From Reticulitermes speratus (taxonomy: Eukaryota > Arthropoda > Insecta > Blattodea > Rhinotermitidae), in contig JAJKFL010000002.1 of NCBI GenBank assembly GCA_021186555.1, positions 29,118,001 through 29,182,000 of the forward strand: DNA of 64,000 nt, written 5' to 3'. Shown one piece after another: positions 49,505 to 60,589 of this stretch. Below the pieces are notes generated by a model. It was not told the origin of the DNA. It saw only the letters and a list, made by a program, of their open reading frames with translations, and ran no database searches. Position numbers and translations under genes: made by a program. Each line of letters opens with the position of its first letter. Within the stretch, counting starts at the first letter, position 1.

Positions 49505-50053
49505 AAAGGTAAAGTTCACCCTAGAACGGGCCATGAAGGCCCAGAGGGGGAGTAGAGGTATAGTCCTACTCTTTATTTAACCCTGGCACTAGATGAGGTT
49601 TGGCGCAGTTGGTTGAGGCACTGCGCTACAAGCCGGAAGGTCGCGGGTTCGATTCCCGATGGTGTCATTGGAATTTTTCATTGACATAATTCTTCCGGTC
49701 GCACTATGGTCCTGGGGTCGACTCAGCCTCTAACAGAAAGGAGTACCAGAAATATTTCCTGGGGGTAAAGGCGGCCGGTGCGTAGGCCTGACAACCTTAC
49801 CACCTTCATGTGCCGATTGTCTATAAATCTGGGAGCCTCAACCTCCTGGAACCCTAAGGGCCTGTCCAGGCCTGTAATGGGATTGCTTTACCTTTTTACT
49901 AGATGAGGGTGGGTGGTCAATTCCACGTCCCGGCCGCTTTACCCCCGGTACCCATTGTGTAGGAGGCTGGGTGGGCCCCAGGGCCGGTGTGGACGGGTGC
50001 GGAAATCCTCGCCCCCACCGGGATTCGATCCCCGGACCGTCCAGCCCGTAGCG
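49505..50053 (-). mobile_element. SINE family B, split by a nested SINE
   Basis: Flanked by the 13-bp target duplication AACCTACCGTTGT (49492-49504 and 50054-50066). Reads on the minus strand from a tRNA-like region with B-box GGATCGAATCC at the right to GTAAAG at the left. Without the nested SINE and its duplicated target it is about 239 bp, and the 5' head is truncated. Confidence 0.85.
49599..49897 (+). mobile_element. SINE family A, nested in SINE B
   Basis: tRNA-derived head with A-box-like TGGCGCAGTTGG and B-box GGTTCGATTCC, then an unrelated body, ending GGGATTGCTTTACCTTTTT. Flanked by the 11-bp duplication ACTAGATGAGG (49588-49598 and 49898-49908), which is itself SINE B sequence. 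Confidence 0.88.
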
Positions 50054-50559
50054 AACCTACCGTTGTTTCTTGATTTATTGTATAATGTCTGTGAGTGTAC
50101 TAGTTCTGAAGCTTTGCACGAATGATTTTAGACTTGCTTCGGTATGGAATTGAGACTGTTTAATAAGTAGTCGACAAAATTCTTAACAAAGACAAGAAAA
50201 CGCTTAGCGGACTCTAACGTCGTAACGGGGAGGCCCTGTGTTTTCTGACACTTGTAATACTCATAATAGAACTATTCCGCCACTCTGAAAACAGGTTCGT
50301 GTTCAATAGCTGAAGTTCTGTTGGCCGGGTCCAGAACCATCATTTTGTTAGCACCCAGAATAATATCGTAACAGCTGTTCCGAAAGTTAAAATACGGGCT
50401 TGGTGGTTAAGAGCTGTACTTTCTGAACTGCTGTTTAAATTTCATTTTTATTGTCAGTTACCAAAGCTGATGTTTCGAAACTTATTAGTAAAATGATTTT
50501 CTTGAAGTTCTTTGTTTCTAACGAGTAAAATAAAATGCAGATCACGGATTTTTGGGAAG

Positions 50560-50760
50560 TTAGGTCGTGTAATAGATGAGTACCAGCGTTTCAGAGAACC
50601 TGCTGCCCCAATTTTCACGGTGAAAGGTCCTTCTACCTTGAAAATGGAGGCAGCAGGTTTATTCGAAATGTCGATGCCAACCAACCAAATTACAATGGCG
50701 TCACATCCCAGACGATCTGAATGCACACGCCGTGAGAACATCATGTCTCAAAATAAAACT
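50560..50760. repeat. Foldback dispersed repeat with decayed hammerhead-like motifs
   Basis: The left part (CGTTTCAGAGAACCTGCTGCCC) and right part (GGAGGCAGCAGGTTTATTCG) are inverted relatives centred near 50630. The right part continues into GGCGTCACATCCCAG. Equivalent positions of CTGAAGA and GAAA are recognisable but mutated. Confidence 0.55.
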
Positions 50761-51224
50761 CATCTTTGTTCATTCAACAAGCTTCCCAGTTACTCGCGGC
50801 AGAATGTTTATAATTGACGTCACATTAGTGTAGCGTGTTGCAGTAATAATATTGGAGACTGCCATGTGTTCTGTGAATGTTGTTCAAAGTTCGATGGACA
50901 GGCTGAACTGGACGGCGATTATCCCGAAGGTCTCATGTATTTTTAAAGGACAGTTTGTTGTGAATATATCAAAGCGCCCTTCGTCAGTAGTTAATTGCCG
51001 GCTTGATGTCAGTTTCTGGCACAGAGCAGTAATGAACAACCCACAATCCACAACCGGTACATATTGGTAGGCTGTTTCGGATGTGTGCTTATTTTCGACG
51101 CAGTACGTTAACCTTAGTGTGGCCCCTTTTCGTTTCTGAGTGAGATATAAAATTAAATATAATTAAAGTGAGGTGCAGGTGGAGAAGCAAAATCGTTTCC
51201 ACCCTGCTACTCCTTCCTAAGCCC

Positions 51225-51238
51225 CCCCCCCCCTTTTT
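51225..51238. repeat. C/T homopolymer run
   Basis: About ten C followed by five T; low-complexity. Confidence 0.8.
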
Positions 51239-51270
51239 AAGCCATAATAAGGCAGGGTATAGAAGCCCTT

Positions 51271-51536
51271 CGCCGATCCTAGTGGCCGTGCGGTCTAAGG
51301 CATGGGTCTGAGGCCGCTCACTTACTGGGATTGTGGGTTCGAATCCCGCCGAGGGCATGGATGTCTGTCTCTTGTGAGTGTTGTGTGTTGTCAGGTAGAG
51401 GTCTCTGCTGCGACGAGCTGGTCCCTCGTCCAGAGGAGTCCTACCGAGTGTGGTGTGTCTCAAGTGTGATTGTGAAGCCTCGAAAAATTAGGCGGCCAAG
51501 GCCCCCAAGGGGCTGTTGAGCCATTAAAAAAAAAAA
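51271..51536 (+). mobile_element. SINE family C, poly(A) tail
   Basis: tRNA-like head (CTAGTGGCCGTGCGG, B-box GGTTCGAATCC), the same body as the copy at 35.7 kb and a short poly(A) tail. Spans about 266 bp. I could not identify the target duplication. Confidence 0.85.
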
Positions 51537-51654
51537 GATTCTGTATGCATTTAAATTTGTCGGACATAATCTAGGAGATTCGTATCTTCGCCATGTTTGT
51601 AATTGTTAACATACGAACAGTAAGGTAACTCGCCCCTTACATGACATTTAGGCA

Positions 51655-51922
51655 GTGTGGGGAAGTGGAGGTATAGCTCCACTCGTTCGTTCTTAACCTC
51701 GGTACTAGATGGGAGTAAATCGTAAGCTTCATGTCCTGGCCGCTTTAATCCATGAGAAATATCCCCCCATTCGACATTGATTACGAGACTGGGTGGGCCC
51801 CAGAGCCAGTGTGGACACTGTCGGAGAAGAAAAAAATATTTTGCCGCCGCCGGGAATGGAACCACGATTCCTCATTCCTCTAGCCCATAATCTTCTTGCT
51901 CTACCGACTGAGCTCTCTCGTC
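51655..51922 (-). mobile_element. SINE family B copy
   Basis: Minus-strand copy with a tRNA-like head at the right end (GAGCTCAGTCGGTAGAGC on the minus strand) and the shared body (GGGTGGGCCCCAGAGCC, GGCCGCTTTA). The B-box is slightly altered (GTGGTTCCATTCC). Confidence 0.75.
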
Positions 51923-52340
51923 TATACTTACAAAGTATGTTTCGAAAATAATGTTCAGGCATGTGTATGTTCTGTTTCCTTACCAAATTTGACCTGCCTA
52001 ATTCCAGTGGCCCGTAAGTTATCTCCATAAAATGGAGAGCTAAAGTAAATTTTCGTACGGCCACCATCTTGTTATTTTACATTCTAGAAGAATATTAGTA
52101 TAATCAAAGGCGCATATTTTTTCTAAGGTCAGTTGCCATACACAGTTTCTGGACCTACAAAGAGGGGCGTTAGTTTATCTCCCGCCCAACATGTATCGCT
52201 GGTCCGCCGTATTTTGGTTACTGATTTTAGATAAGTACGGCGTTGGAGCAGTGTACTCCAGTGGCACAAAGCTGATACACGGTTTTGTGAAAATCAGTCA
52301 GTTGGTTCCAAGGGCTAAATTGGAGGGAAGGGGGGCTACA

Positions 52341-52371
52341 GACACACACACACATACACACACACACACAC
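52341..52371. repeat. (CA)n microsatellite
   Basis: ACACACACAC with one interruption. Confidence 0.9.
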
Positions 52372-52399
52372 AAGCAGCATGGTGGTGTCGAAAGCCTGT

Positions 52400-55035
52400 C
52401 TTTTCCCCATTTTTATGAAGAAAATTAGGCCGCAAAGGACTGTGGCGATACAACTTTCACCAGTACTACATGTACTCTAATGTGCAACTGAAAAGTGAAA
52501 GGTAAGGCTTCCGTCTTGTAAATCGGTTCCTAGTTCTCTCTGAAATGGATAAGCGAGATAGGCCCCTGCAATTATGAAACTAAATTTCCGTTTTTTTTTT
52601 TGTACGTGTAATTTCAAATCGTGGTTTCTTTCCTTCAGGATTGTTTTTAAAGTGGTCTTGGCATTGCGCCTGTCGATAGTTGATATTAAAATGAAAAGGG
52701 TGTGGAAGAAAGCTATCAAGGCCTAATTTGGCTACTGTCACAGCACTTGCCTGGAGGGACCGAGAAGAACAACGACATACTTCAGGATAACCAGCCCGTG
52801 GACCGTGGTTTTAATTCGGGAGCTTCCGAATACGAAGCAGAATTGCTAACCTCTCAACCGTGAGGTACGTTTTAAGGGAATGTTATTGAAATGATGCGAG
52901 AAGCCCAAGACTGCTGCGTGTCTATAGTCTTAAGAATTGTTGTCGTGCCATCATGAAAGTAATGGGCCCCAAACCTGTGTTTACAACACCATGAAGGGCG
53001 TCTGAACGGCGTTAATGCTCTACGTATTTATTGGATTTTATCTGCGATCGCCTTTAGCCCTTGGAATTCGTCTTGATAACAGAATAAGAACATGCATTAA
53101 CCCCACTTGCATCAGGTAGGAAAAGGTCCTGCAATGTTATCTCCAAAAATCAAACCTCGGCGTAACCAGTCTCTTCAGTTCCTCAGCTAAGGCGCAACAG
53201 GAGTCACATCTTCAGTGTTTATATGTCTCAGCATGTCTACATGTGTTCAACGTGGTTGTTTCAAGCCCGTAACCCAGAACCACCTACTGAGCCGTTCTTT
53301 CCGGGGACGGGACGTGTCCAGATACTAAGAAAATTACATTCAGGAGTCTCATTGTGCGAGATGAACATATAGCAGTCATGGCTGCCAACATAGAGTAGCT
53401 GTTATCAAACACTCATTAACACGCTATTCAACAAATTCACACTCCACCTAGTTTCATTTAAGCTTACGTGGAGGACGTTTGTTGTGCTCGTGACAGTTAA
53501 ATTGTGAAATCGGTTTTTGCTGAGCAACCGTTAAAATTGAAATCGTATAAATGAAACACAGGTCTGTAGGCCTGTGCCACGTTGTATGTGCAGAGGTGGC
53601 CACCTCAACAGTTACACGGAACCCTCTTGACTTTCGTGTGCTGGTGTGGTTTACGTGACATAAATGATCGAGTCATGCTGAGTTTACCGAACAGTTTGTT
53701 ACGCCAGTAGATGAGAATGACTTAGAACTACCCTGCACTGTCACGTGTGAAGATATGCATGCTAGTTATTGTACGCTAATAAGCTTACATTTTTTTGTAC
53801 AGTAAGTCCTAAGTTTGTATTTGTTACTAAAATTGTACAATAGAAATACTTTAAAAATATGCGTGGATGCATCTATATGCCTATCTGTAACGGGTACCCG
53901 ACGGGGGGGGGGGGGGGTGGAGTTTGCTTTTTTCAAGCTGGATTTACGTAACGGACGAACTGCACGTTACGTTAAAAATGAGCGCGAACAAAGACACATT
54001 CTCCTCTAAAGTTCGGAAATTTGTTAAGTGAAGACAAACGAAACAGTGCATGTACTCCTACTGTTTGCTTGCAGTAGGACTGTATTAAAAACCATAAACA
54101 TGTCGCAATTACAAAGGCTGCTAACGGAGAGGTTACTTAAAATTTTGTGTCGTCAGTTACGTATTCACTGGAATAAACGATGTTGCCAGCTTTTTCGGAA
54201 CGGACTGTCGCGGTCTTGATACGTAATGAAGAGTACTAGAATATTTCTAGAACATAGAAAACTATAAGCCCATTAACATATTACGTTCAGTCTTCAGGGA
54301 TTGTTTTGTATTTTGAATGAGGCTACATTGGAGATACAGTGAACAGGAGATCAGGTAGCCGAATATAGAACTTGTAGTTTGGTTCGGTGGTGATATTATC
54401 AATAGAAATGCAATACCCAGGTCTTAATAGCAAATAAATAATAAATAAATAAATAAAGTAAATGATTGCAAGTGACCACCTTTAGAATACATTTGTCACT
54501 AAAATGCAGCGTGTTCTTCACACGAAGAGTCTAAATGCCAGCGAACACTACACCGACATGAAACGAAGGTGCAGAATGTCACAAAAATCTTGTTGCCTGG
54601 ATTGCTGCGTAATAAAAAGCTCGATTCAGGTCGGCGGGGCATTGTGATATCAAACTGTTTCATTCCCTACCCCCCAGAAAAATTTAAAACCTGAAGGGCA
54701 TTGCTTAAATATTCAAAAGAAACATGTCATTTTCTGTCGACTCATCATACGCAACTAGGACCAACCGAAGGAAACGTTACGCAACGAACCGGCCGGAATT
54801 CTAGTAGAACGATTTTTTTCGGTTCGGTTTGGTGCGGTGCGGGACTCTTTTTAACTGGTACATAGCGAACTAACGTAGGCATGGATGTCTTCGGCGGAAG
54901 CCGAACCCGTTCTAAAGACCAAATTATTCAAATCAGTTGGTAAAGGGTGATGGAAGGAGACTGGCGATTAATTGGAAATACTTGGTAAATTGTAATGTAA
55001 TATAGGCCCACGTGTAGTTGAGAATAAGTACAGAG
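52400..55035. other. Unassigned DNA with simple repeats
   Basis: Contains a G run at 53904-53917 and (AAAT)n near 54433-54458. No gene, tRNA or transposon protein is recognised. Confidence 0.35.
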
Positions 55036-55040
55036 TTAAA

Positions 55041-55300
55041 TGTAAAGTTCTTGTGCGCGCCATGAAGGCCCACTTATTCGTAACCTCGGCACTAGATGGA
55101 CGTGAGTGGTTAGCTTAACGCCCCGACCGCTTTACCTCCGCGGAAAGATCCCCCGGTACCCATCAAATAGGAGACTGGGGGCCTCAAAGCTGGTCTTGAC
55201 GTTTTGGAGGAGTGAAACCTCTCTTGCCCCTGTCGGGAATAAAACCTTGCTGGACATGCCCATAGCCTAATCACTATATCGACTATACCCGGCTGCCGCG
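55041..55300 (-). mobile_element. SINE family B copy
   Basis: GTAAAG and GCGCCATGAAGGCC at the left, CCGACCGCTTTACC in the body, tRNA-like head at the right (degenerate). Target duplication not found. Confidence 0.65.
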
Positions 55301-55532
55301 GAGAATAACTATGTAACTGTTAATTAGTATTATTTATTATAAAATTTTTTATTCGTTTAACGTTTTATTTTTAAAAGGAAAGGTAAATTCATAAGATGTG
55401 TGTGAATTCTTTAAAACAAAATTTTGCTAATATGACAGTGTACTTATTTAACAGATAACTCAGGGACTTTTAACACAGAACCAGTTATATGTTTTCAGGA
55501 TTTCATAGCGGTTGTTGGACAGATGATCGTCG

Positions 55533-55781
55533 TCTTTTGGGTTTTTGCACCGTGTAGTGATGAAATGTTACGACGTTTCGTTGGAACGTACTGCCTTCAT
55601 CTTCAGGGTGACAGTTGCTTCAGGCGGATGCTGAAGTAGTGATGTAACCGCCATATTTTCTTCCACCCCAACACTTGAACATCTACCTGAACCAATTTAG
55701 TCACCCTGAAGGTGGAGGTAGAACGTTCCTCCGAAGCGTCGGAACGTTTAATCACTACACGGTGTAAAAGCCCAAAAGGCG
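55533..55781. repeat. Foldback repeat with decayed hammerhead-like arms
   Basis: Arms of about 80 bp (55533-55613 and 55698-55781) are inverted relatives. Both run CCCTGAAG... through a hairpin to GAAAC or GAAGC, then CACGGTGTA and AAAACCC or AAAGCCC. The cores are mutated (CTGAAGG and GAAG on the right). Confidence 0.65.
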
Positions 55782-56727
55782 ACCATTGTTCAAAGGACGT
55801 TGTTTTAATTGTTGGCAACTGAACGAACTGTTCGTAAGATACTCGCATTCTGCAGTATTCTTTAAACGTCCTTTTTGTAGAATTACATTACATGTTACAT
55901 AGGTCAGTTGGATGAAGGACAAAGGCAACATAGGTTATGCATAGGATGAGTCGTTGTCAACTTACGTAAGTACACACGTCTTGAACAAGAAGACAGGGTC
56001 AAATATAACGCAACACGCGGCAGAAATTAAAACGGATTGTAACCTCATGTTCGTGTCATAGACGTCACCAAATGAATGTGTGGTGGAAGGGTGTAAGTAC
56101 AGAAAATGTGTGTTGACGTAACAAAGGAAGTAGAACATCAAGTATTAAAATTTATGGACTGGGATCCATTCATTTCCTTTCAATCGAAACACCTTCGCAC
56201 TCCGCCTCTCGATCAAACTTAATGTGTAAAAGTTCCGAGCATTTTCCTGGTTTGAGGAACTTTAGCGTCAGATCTAGAAATTGAATCATGTTTGCGTGGT
56301 CCGACTTCTGACATTCTTCTTTGTATTATTAAACTGCAACTCACAGAAGACACCGAATGTCATTGTCGAATGGATGGAATTTGCTTGTATTTGGGAGACA
56401 ATTGGTTCAGATGTAGGCCCCGAAGGTCCTTTAGGGTTTCTCGTGGTTTTTCAGTCTTGCCATTCATCTTCCGGCATACTACCTAAAATTAAGTGGACTT
56501 GGACCGCCTTCTTTCCACATCCTTTCCAAGTCATTTATTCGCTGCTTATCCGTCGCAGCGCAGTCTGTATAGTCACCAGGTCAAGGGCTGGACGTCAGAG
56601 GAATCATGTTTCGATTATTTGGAAGGACAAGAGATTTAAATTTTGGTATCATCATTCCGTTGTGCATATAATCGACTGTTTTGCTCGTCAGAACAAATGC
56701 AGCAATTAAACACATGCACTTTATTTT

Positions 56728-56774
56728 CCTCTACGACATGTTTCGGCCGCGTGTACCGGCCATCATCAGGTATG
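56728..56774 (-). ncRNA. Hammerhead-like ribozyme motif (left arm)
   Basis: Minus strand: CTGATGA, extra T, stem GGCCG/CGGCC, GAAA, C-AU-G, UC, then GUAGAGG. The triplet before stem I is GUC, the commonest natural hammerhead cleavage triplet. Stem I is partly mismatched in this copy. Confidence 0.5.
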
Positions 56775-56879
56775 AATTACAATACCATAAATAATAGAAA
56801 GTTTACGTACTTTTAATGTTTTAATTGTGAAGGGGAGGCCTCCACCCCAGTACATTTTTCATTTTATGGTATTGTAATT

Positions 56880-56926
56880 CCTACCTGATGATGGCCGGTA
56901 CACACGGCCGAAACATGTCGTAGAGG
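56880..56926 (+). ncRNA. Hammerhead-like ribozyme motif (right arm)
   Basis: CCUAC ahead of CTGATGA (56885-56891), extra T, stem GGCCG/CGGCC with a seven-base loop, GAAA (56910-56913), C-AU-G, UC, then GUAG. Stem I CUAC/GUAG is four perfect pairs directly after the GUC triplet. Stem III would be one pair with a two-base loop, which is tight. Confidence 0.6.
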
Positions 56927-57041
56927 AAAATAAAGTGCATGTGTTTAAGTGTTGTGTTTGTTCTGACAATCAAAACAGTAAAGAGATTTATCTCTTCAAA
57001 GCGCCCAGACCGGTTCTGGGGCCCAGCCAGCCTCTTAGTCA

Positions 57042-57802
57042 CTGGGAGTAGTAATGGGGCACCTTGGGTCAATTCTGCATGGGGCGTGGAGGTATTTTAG
57101 GGTGTAGGTGACGGTGGAGGTCGGTTGCACCGGTTCCCTACACCCGTACATCCACGCAGGCCGGACCCGAGTTCGCGAGCCTCGTAGTGCGCACCCTAGA
57201 TGATGATGATGATGACGTCACTTTTATTTTGTGGTGGTGGCCTGCCCAGTGTCGTCCGCGATCCCCGGGTGTCCTCTTGCGTGCCAGTCGAGCTCGCTGT
57301 GTGCCTGGCCACGTCGACGGTCTCGATAGAAGTGTCTGGAAGTGCCCTATGAAATGTAATATGTGGGGAAGGTGGAGGAATTCGAGTGATGGCGGTGGTG
57401 GGGGAAACATGGCGACAGTCTCGATATTATGTGTCAGGAAGCACCCTATGAAATGTAATATGTTGGGAATGTGGATCAAATTCTCGAGTGATGGCGGATA
57501 GATGGGGAAACACGTGTGATACGATAAAGAAAGTTCAATGTTGGACAAAGTGCTTGTATAAAACTATAATTGCTGGTGAAGGTGAAAATACCTCCACACC
57601 CCATACAGGACCGACCCAAGGTGCACCGCTCGCTACCTCAGGTCCGTCCTGCTTCGCCACCTCGGGTCCTTCCTGCTTCGCGGCGTGGAGGTACGGGTGT
57701 AGGGAACCGGTGGAGCCGACCTCCACCGTCACCGCCACACCCTAACATACCTCCACGCTCCATGCAGGATTGACCCAAGGTGCTCCATTACTACTACTGG
57801 GT
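57042..57802. mobile_element. Foldback element with tandem-repeat core
   Basis: Arms of about 118 bp (57042-57158 and 57684-57802): GGGTCAATTCTGCATGG, GCGTGGAGGTAT and ACCGGTTCCCTACACCCGTA recur inverted. The core holds two direct copies of a 98-bp unit starting TCTCGATA (57321 and 57419). No target duplication could be fixed. Confidence 0.75.
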
Positions 57803-58224
57803 ATTGGGGTTTTCTGCACGGGCGCAAACTGGTCGTACCGTGCAGCTGACAGCTTACCCCTTATAGTTCCGAGGTTGCGAATGAGTGGAACTGTACCTTT
57901 ACTGTCCCCATATATGCACAAGGACAGTTTTACCACGTTTACCCGTCATTCGATACCATGTAATTTGAGTTACTGAAAGCGCCGTTAAATAAAGCACAAA
58001 TACAATACAGATGGCATCTTGCTGAAATTGGAAGATAGTTTGATGAAAATTTTACGTGGTTCAATGCTAGCAGCTGACTTTACCCTTTAAAAGCACTATG
58101 TAGACTGCTTGACGTCTTCATTGTGGATTCGTCTGGGTGCTGCACCTTGTGCAAATTGTAAAAATTGCCGATCACAGCAATTCGGTTGGCTTCCGCCAAC
58201 AGCAACTTTCTTATTTTGTAGAAC

Positions 58225-58267
58225 TGGGTACATGTTTCGGCACGTACCGTGTGCCGTCATCAGACCA
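58225..58267 (-). ncRNA. Hammerhead-like motif, possibly imperfect
   Basis: Minus strand: CTGATGA (58263-58257), extra C, stem GGCAC/GUGCC, GAAA (58238-58235), CAUGUA, CCC. Stem I could be GGU/ACC, but the spacing to the cleavage position is one base short, so this copy may be inactive. Confidence 0.4.
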
Positions 58268-58537
58268 TTAGGCTATTCGAAATGAAGACGGAAATGTCTC
58301 ATAAATATTATGTGTCATACGGCCGATATGTACGTCCTGTGTTTAAAGTTACAACAGGAACTCTCGGGGTTTGAAGTTATTTGCAGTGTAAAATGAAATT
58401 TAATTGAATAAAGTATAGTCTTGCACAGATCATGTTCAGGAAAGTCAATGAAATTCTCAGATTCGAATGGACGAGCTTAATTTTAGGCCAGATTTATAAA
58501 TCAATGACAGAATTTTGTCATTCACAAGAACTGTCTG

Positions 58538-58540
<3 letters not shown>

Positions 58541-58582
<42 letters not shown>

Positions 58583-59087
58583 GCTCAACAGCCCCTTTCG
58601 GGTACCTATGCCTCCGCATTTCGAGGCTTCACGATCACACACATTAGACACACCACACTCGGTAGGTGACCAGCCCGTCAACCTGACAACACACAACACT
58701 CACAAGAGACAGACATCCGTGCCCCGGTGGGATTTTTTTTTGTCTGTCCGGGGTTTTTCCCCTTTGATCCATTTTTGTACTGTTTAAATCCTTTTCGCCT
58801 TCATGTCACTTATACGTTCCATGCTACCGTCCTTATACAACAAACACAACACAAACATCCATGCCCCCGGTGGGATTTTTTTTTTAACTAATTCCTGGGT
58901 TTTCCCCTTTGATCCATTTTTGTTCTGTATTAATCCTTTTTCGTCCTTTCATGTCACTTACGGTCCACAACAGTCTTTTTACAACACAACACAAACATCC
59001 ATGCCCCCGGTGGGATTCGAACCCACGATCCTAGTAAGCGAGCGGCCGAAGACCCACGCCTTAGACCGCACGGCCACTGGGATCGGC
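58541..59087 (-). mobile_element. SINE family C, internally expanded
   Basis: Target duplication AACTGTCTGCAT at 58529-58540 and 59088-59099. Poly(A) of about 38 (T run on the plus strand) at the left, tRNA-like head with B-box at the right. The middle contains about two extra copies of a 141-bp unit, marked by CCCCGGTGGGATT at about 58722, 58864 and 59004. This doubles the usual length of about 270 bp. Confidence 0.85.
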
Positions 59088-59129
59088 AACTGTCTGCATC
59101 AACCCAGTCATATTTTATTAGTCGGAGGT

Positions 59130-59152
59130 TGGGGGGGGGGGGGGGGGGGAGG
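59130..59152. repeat. G homopolymer
   Basis: About 19 G with one A near the end. 59,160-59,840 otherwise holds nothing recognised. Confidence 0.85.
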
Positions 59153-59842
59153 AATGTTATGCAACTGAGACCTTGAGTAGTCTCTTTCGGAAACCTTTAA
59201 GAGGGGGACATATATTGTCGGTATGCGCTATGCAATATTTTGACAGACGTGCAGACACGTAGAAGTGTAATCACTTAATAACTCTTGTCCTGTGCCTCAC
59301 CTGTGTATGTTGACGTACAAGTTTGTCACACACCCGAGGGGAAACAAACTGCTGTATAAGGGTTTATTTTGTTGCCATTATGGCATCATTTGCTTAAGGA
59401 TTTACATATTAGAATACATAGGTAGTGTTTTTTCTTCAGCACTTTTCACTACTATTACGAGGTGGGGCATCCCAGTAAAAAACCAGGATGGAAGAAAATT
59501 CTGTAACAACGCGTCATGGCAATTGGTTAAAGGAACAATTGTATTTAGATTACTGTGTAACAGACTATGTAATTGTACAGAGAAATAAAGAAAGAACTTA
59601 AAAAAAAACATATTAGAAACACAGATCGCAAGGCTGCTTTCCGTTCTTTGGCCTAATTTTAACATAATCAGCACGTGAACGTAAATAGACAAGGAAACAA
59701 ATTAGCGATGCCACATAACTGCGGAAAGGTAAATAGAATTCTGCAATACAATACAAATTTGTATTATGTGTCGACATCTAATGTACGGCACGTGTAAGCG
59801 GAAAAACCGGAATATTGTTGGAACATGGCAATTTAGTCCGTC

Positions 59843-60143
59843 AGGGTAAAGAACGCCCCGTAATATGCCAGGAATAGCACAGAGGAGGTATAGGGGTTTA
59901 GCTGTACTCATGCCTAACCTCGGCACTAGGTGGGAGTGGGTGGTAAACACAACGCCTCGGCCACTTTACTTCCAGGAAAGAGCCCAAGTTGGCCTACCCG
60001 TTGTAGAGGAGGCTGGGTGGGTCCCAGGGCCGGTCTGGACGTGTAGGGAGAAGAGAAGATCTCATGCCCTTAGCGGGATTCGAACCCCAGACCGTCCGAC
60101 CCGTAGCAAATTGCTATACCGACTGCGCTATCCTGGCCGCAGC
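59843..60143 (-). mobile_element. SINE family B, best-preserved copy
   Basis: Target duplication TTAGTCCGTC (59833-59842 and 60144-60153). The minus strand starts with a tRNA-like head (GGATAGCGCAGTCGGTATAGC as A-box region, B-box GGTTCGAATCC), then the 'GGCCCTGGGACCCACCC' body, ending in GGGCGTTCTTTACCC. Length 301 bp. Confidence 0.88.
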
Positions 60144-60589
60144 TTAGTCCGTCGTCGCTACATTTTGCGCGATGCGTAAGCGACGAGGACAATACGACGT
60201 TGATCTGACGGCTGCAGCTACTGCATGCAGCTTACATGGAGTGGCCAAACCTGAATGTGTGTAGACGAAGCACTGAACTGGACACTTCGTCATTCAGGAT
60301 TTATATGTTATTATTTCTCTCATAAATTGCAGAAGCTCTGCGATTTGAAAGTATTGATCATTGTAACGCCAACTTGGTGAATAACTTTATAGTAGCAGCT
60401 GATGCTCCTGTAATTCCGTGTGTGACATAACCGTAGGCGGCCAACCTGTCAGACTTTATTTAGTCAATTTCAAATGTAATTCTTGTAGGTCGTGCTAAAG
60501 TTGGTGATTCAGCCACGAGGGGGAGTCAGTAAGTCACAAATAGCAGTTTTCGAACGCCCCTGTGCCAGTTCCTCAACTCTGTTTCAAAG

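Larger units (their letters stand above)
56670..56995. mobile_element. Foldback of two hammerhead-bearing retroelement tails
   Basis: Inverted arms of about 125 bp (56670-56793 and 56870-56995) share TTATTTTCCTCTACGACATG and GTCAGAACAAA with few differences, around a 75-bp core. Each arm carries the motif listed separately. No coding sequence. Confidence 0.75.

Noticed and set aside
49599..49680. Genuine tRNA gene
   Set aside because: Boxes A and B are present, but the sequence runs straight into a SINE body with a target duplication. The same applies to the tRNA-like heads at 35.66, 51.27, 51.9, 59.05 and 60.1 kb.
52191..52418. 75-codon open frame with a possible signal peptide
   Set aside because: It runs into a CA microsatellite and has no homologue that I recognise.
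57187..57548. Asp-rich and Gly-rich open frames
   Set aside because: They come from a GATGAT simple repeat and the minisatellite core of a foldback.
58432..58787. Open frames rich in Phe or Lys
   Set aside because: They are translations of the poly(A)/poly(T) tail of a SINE.
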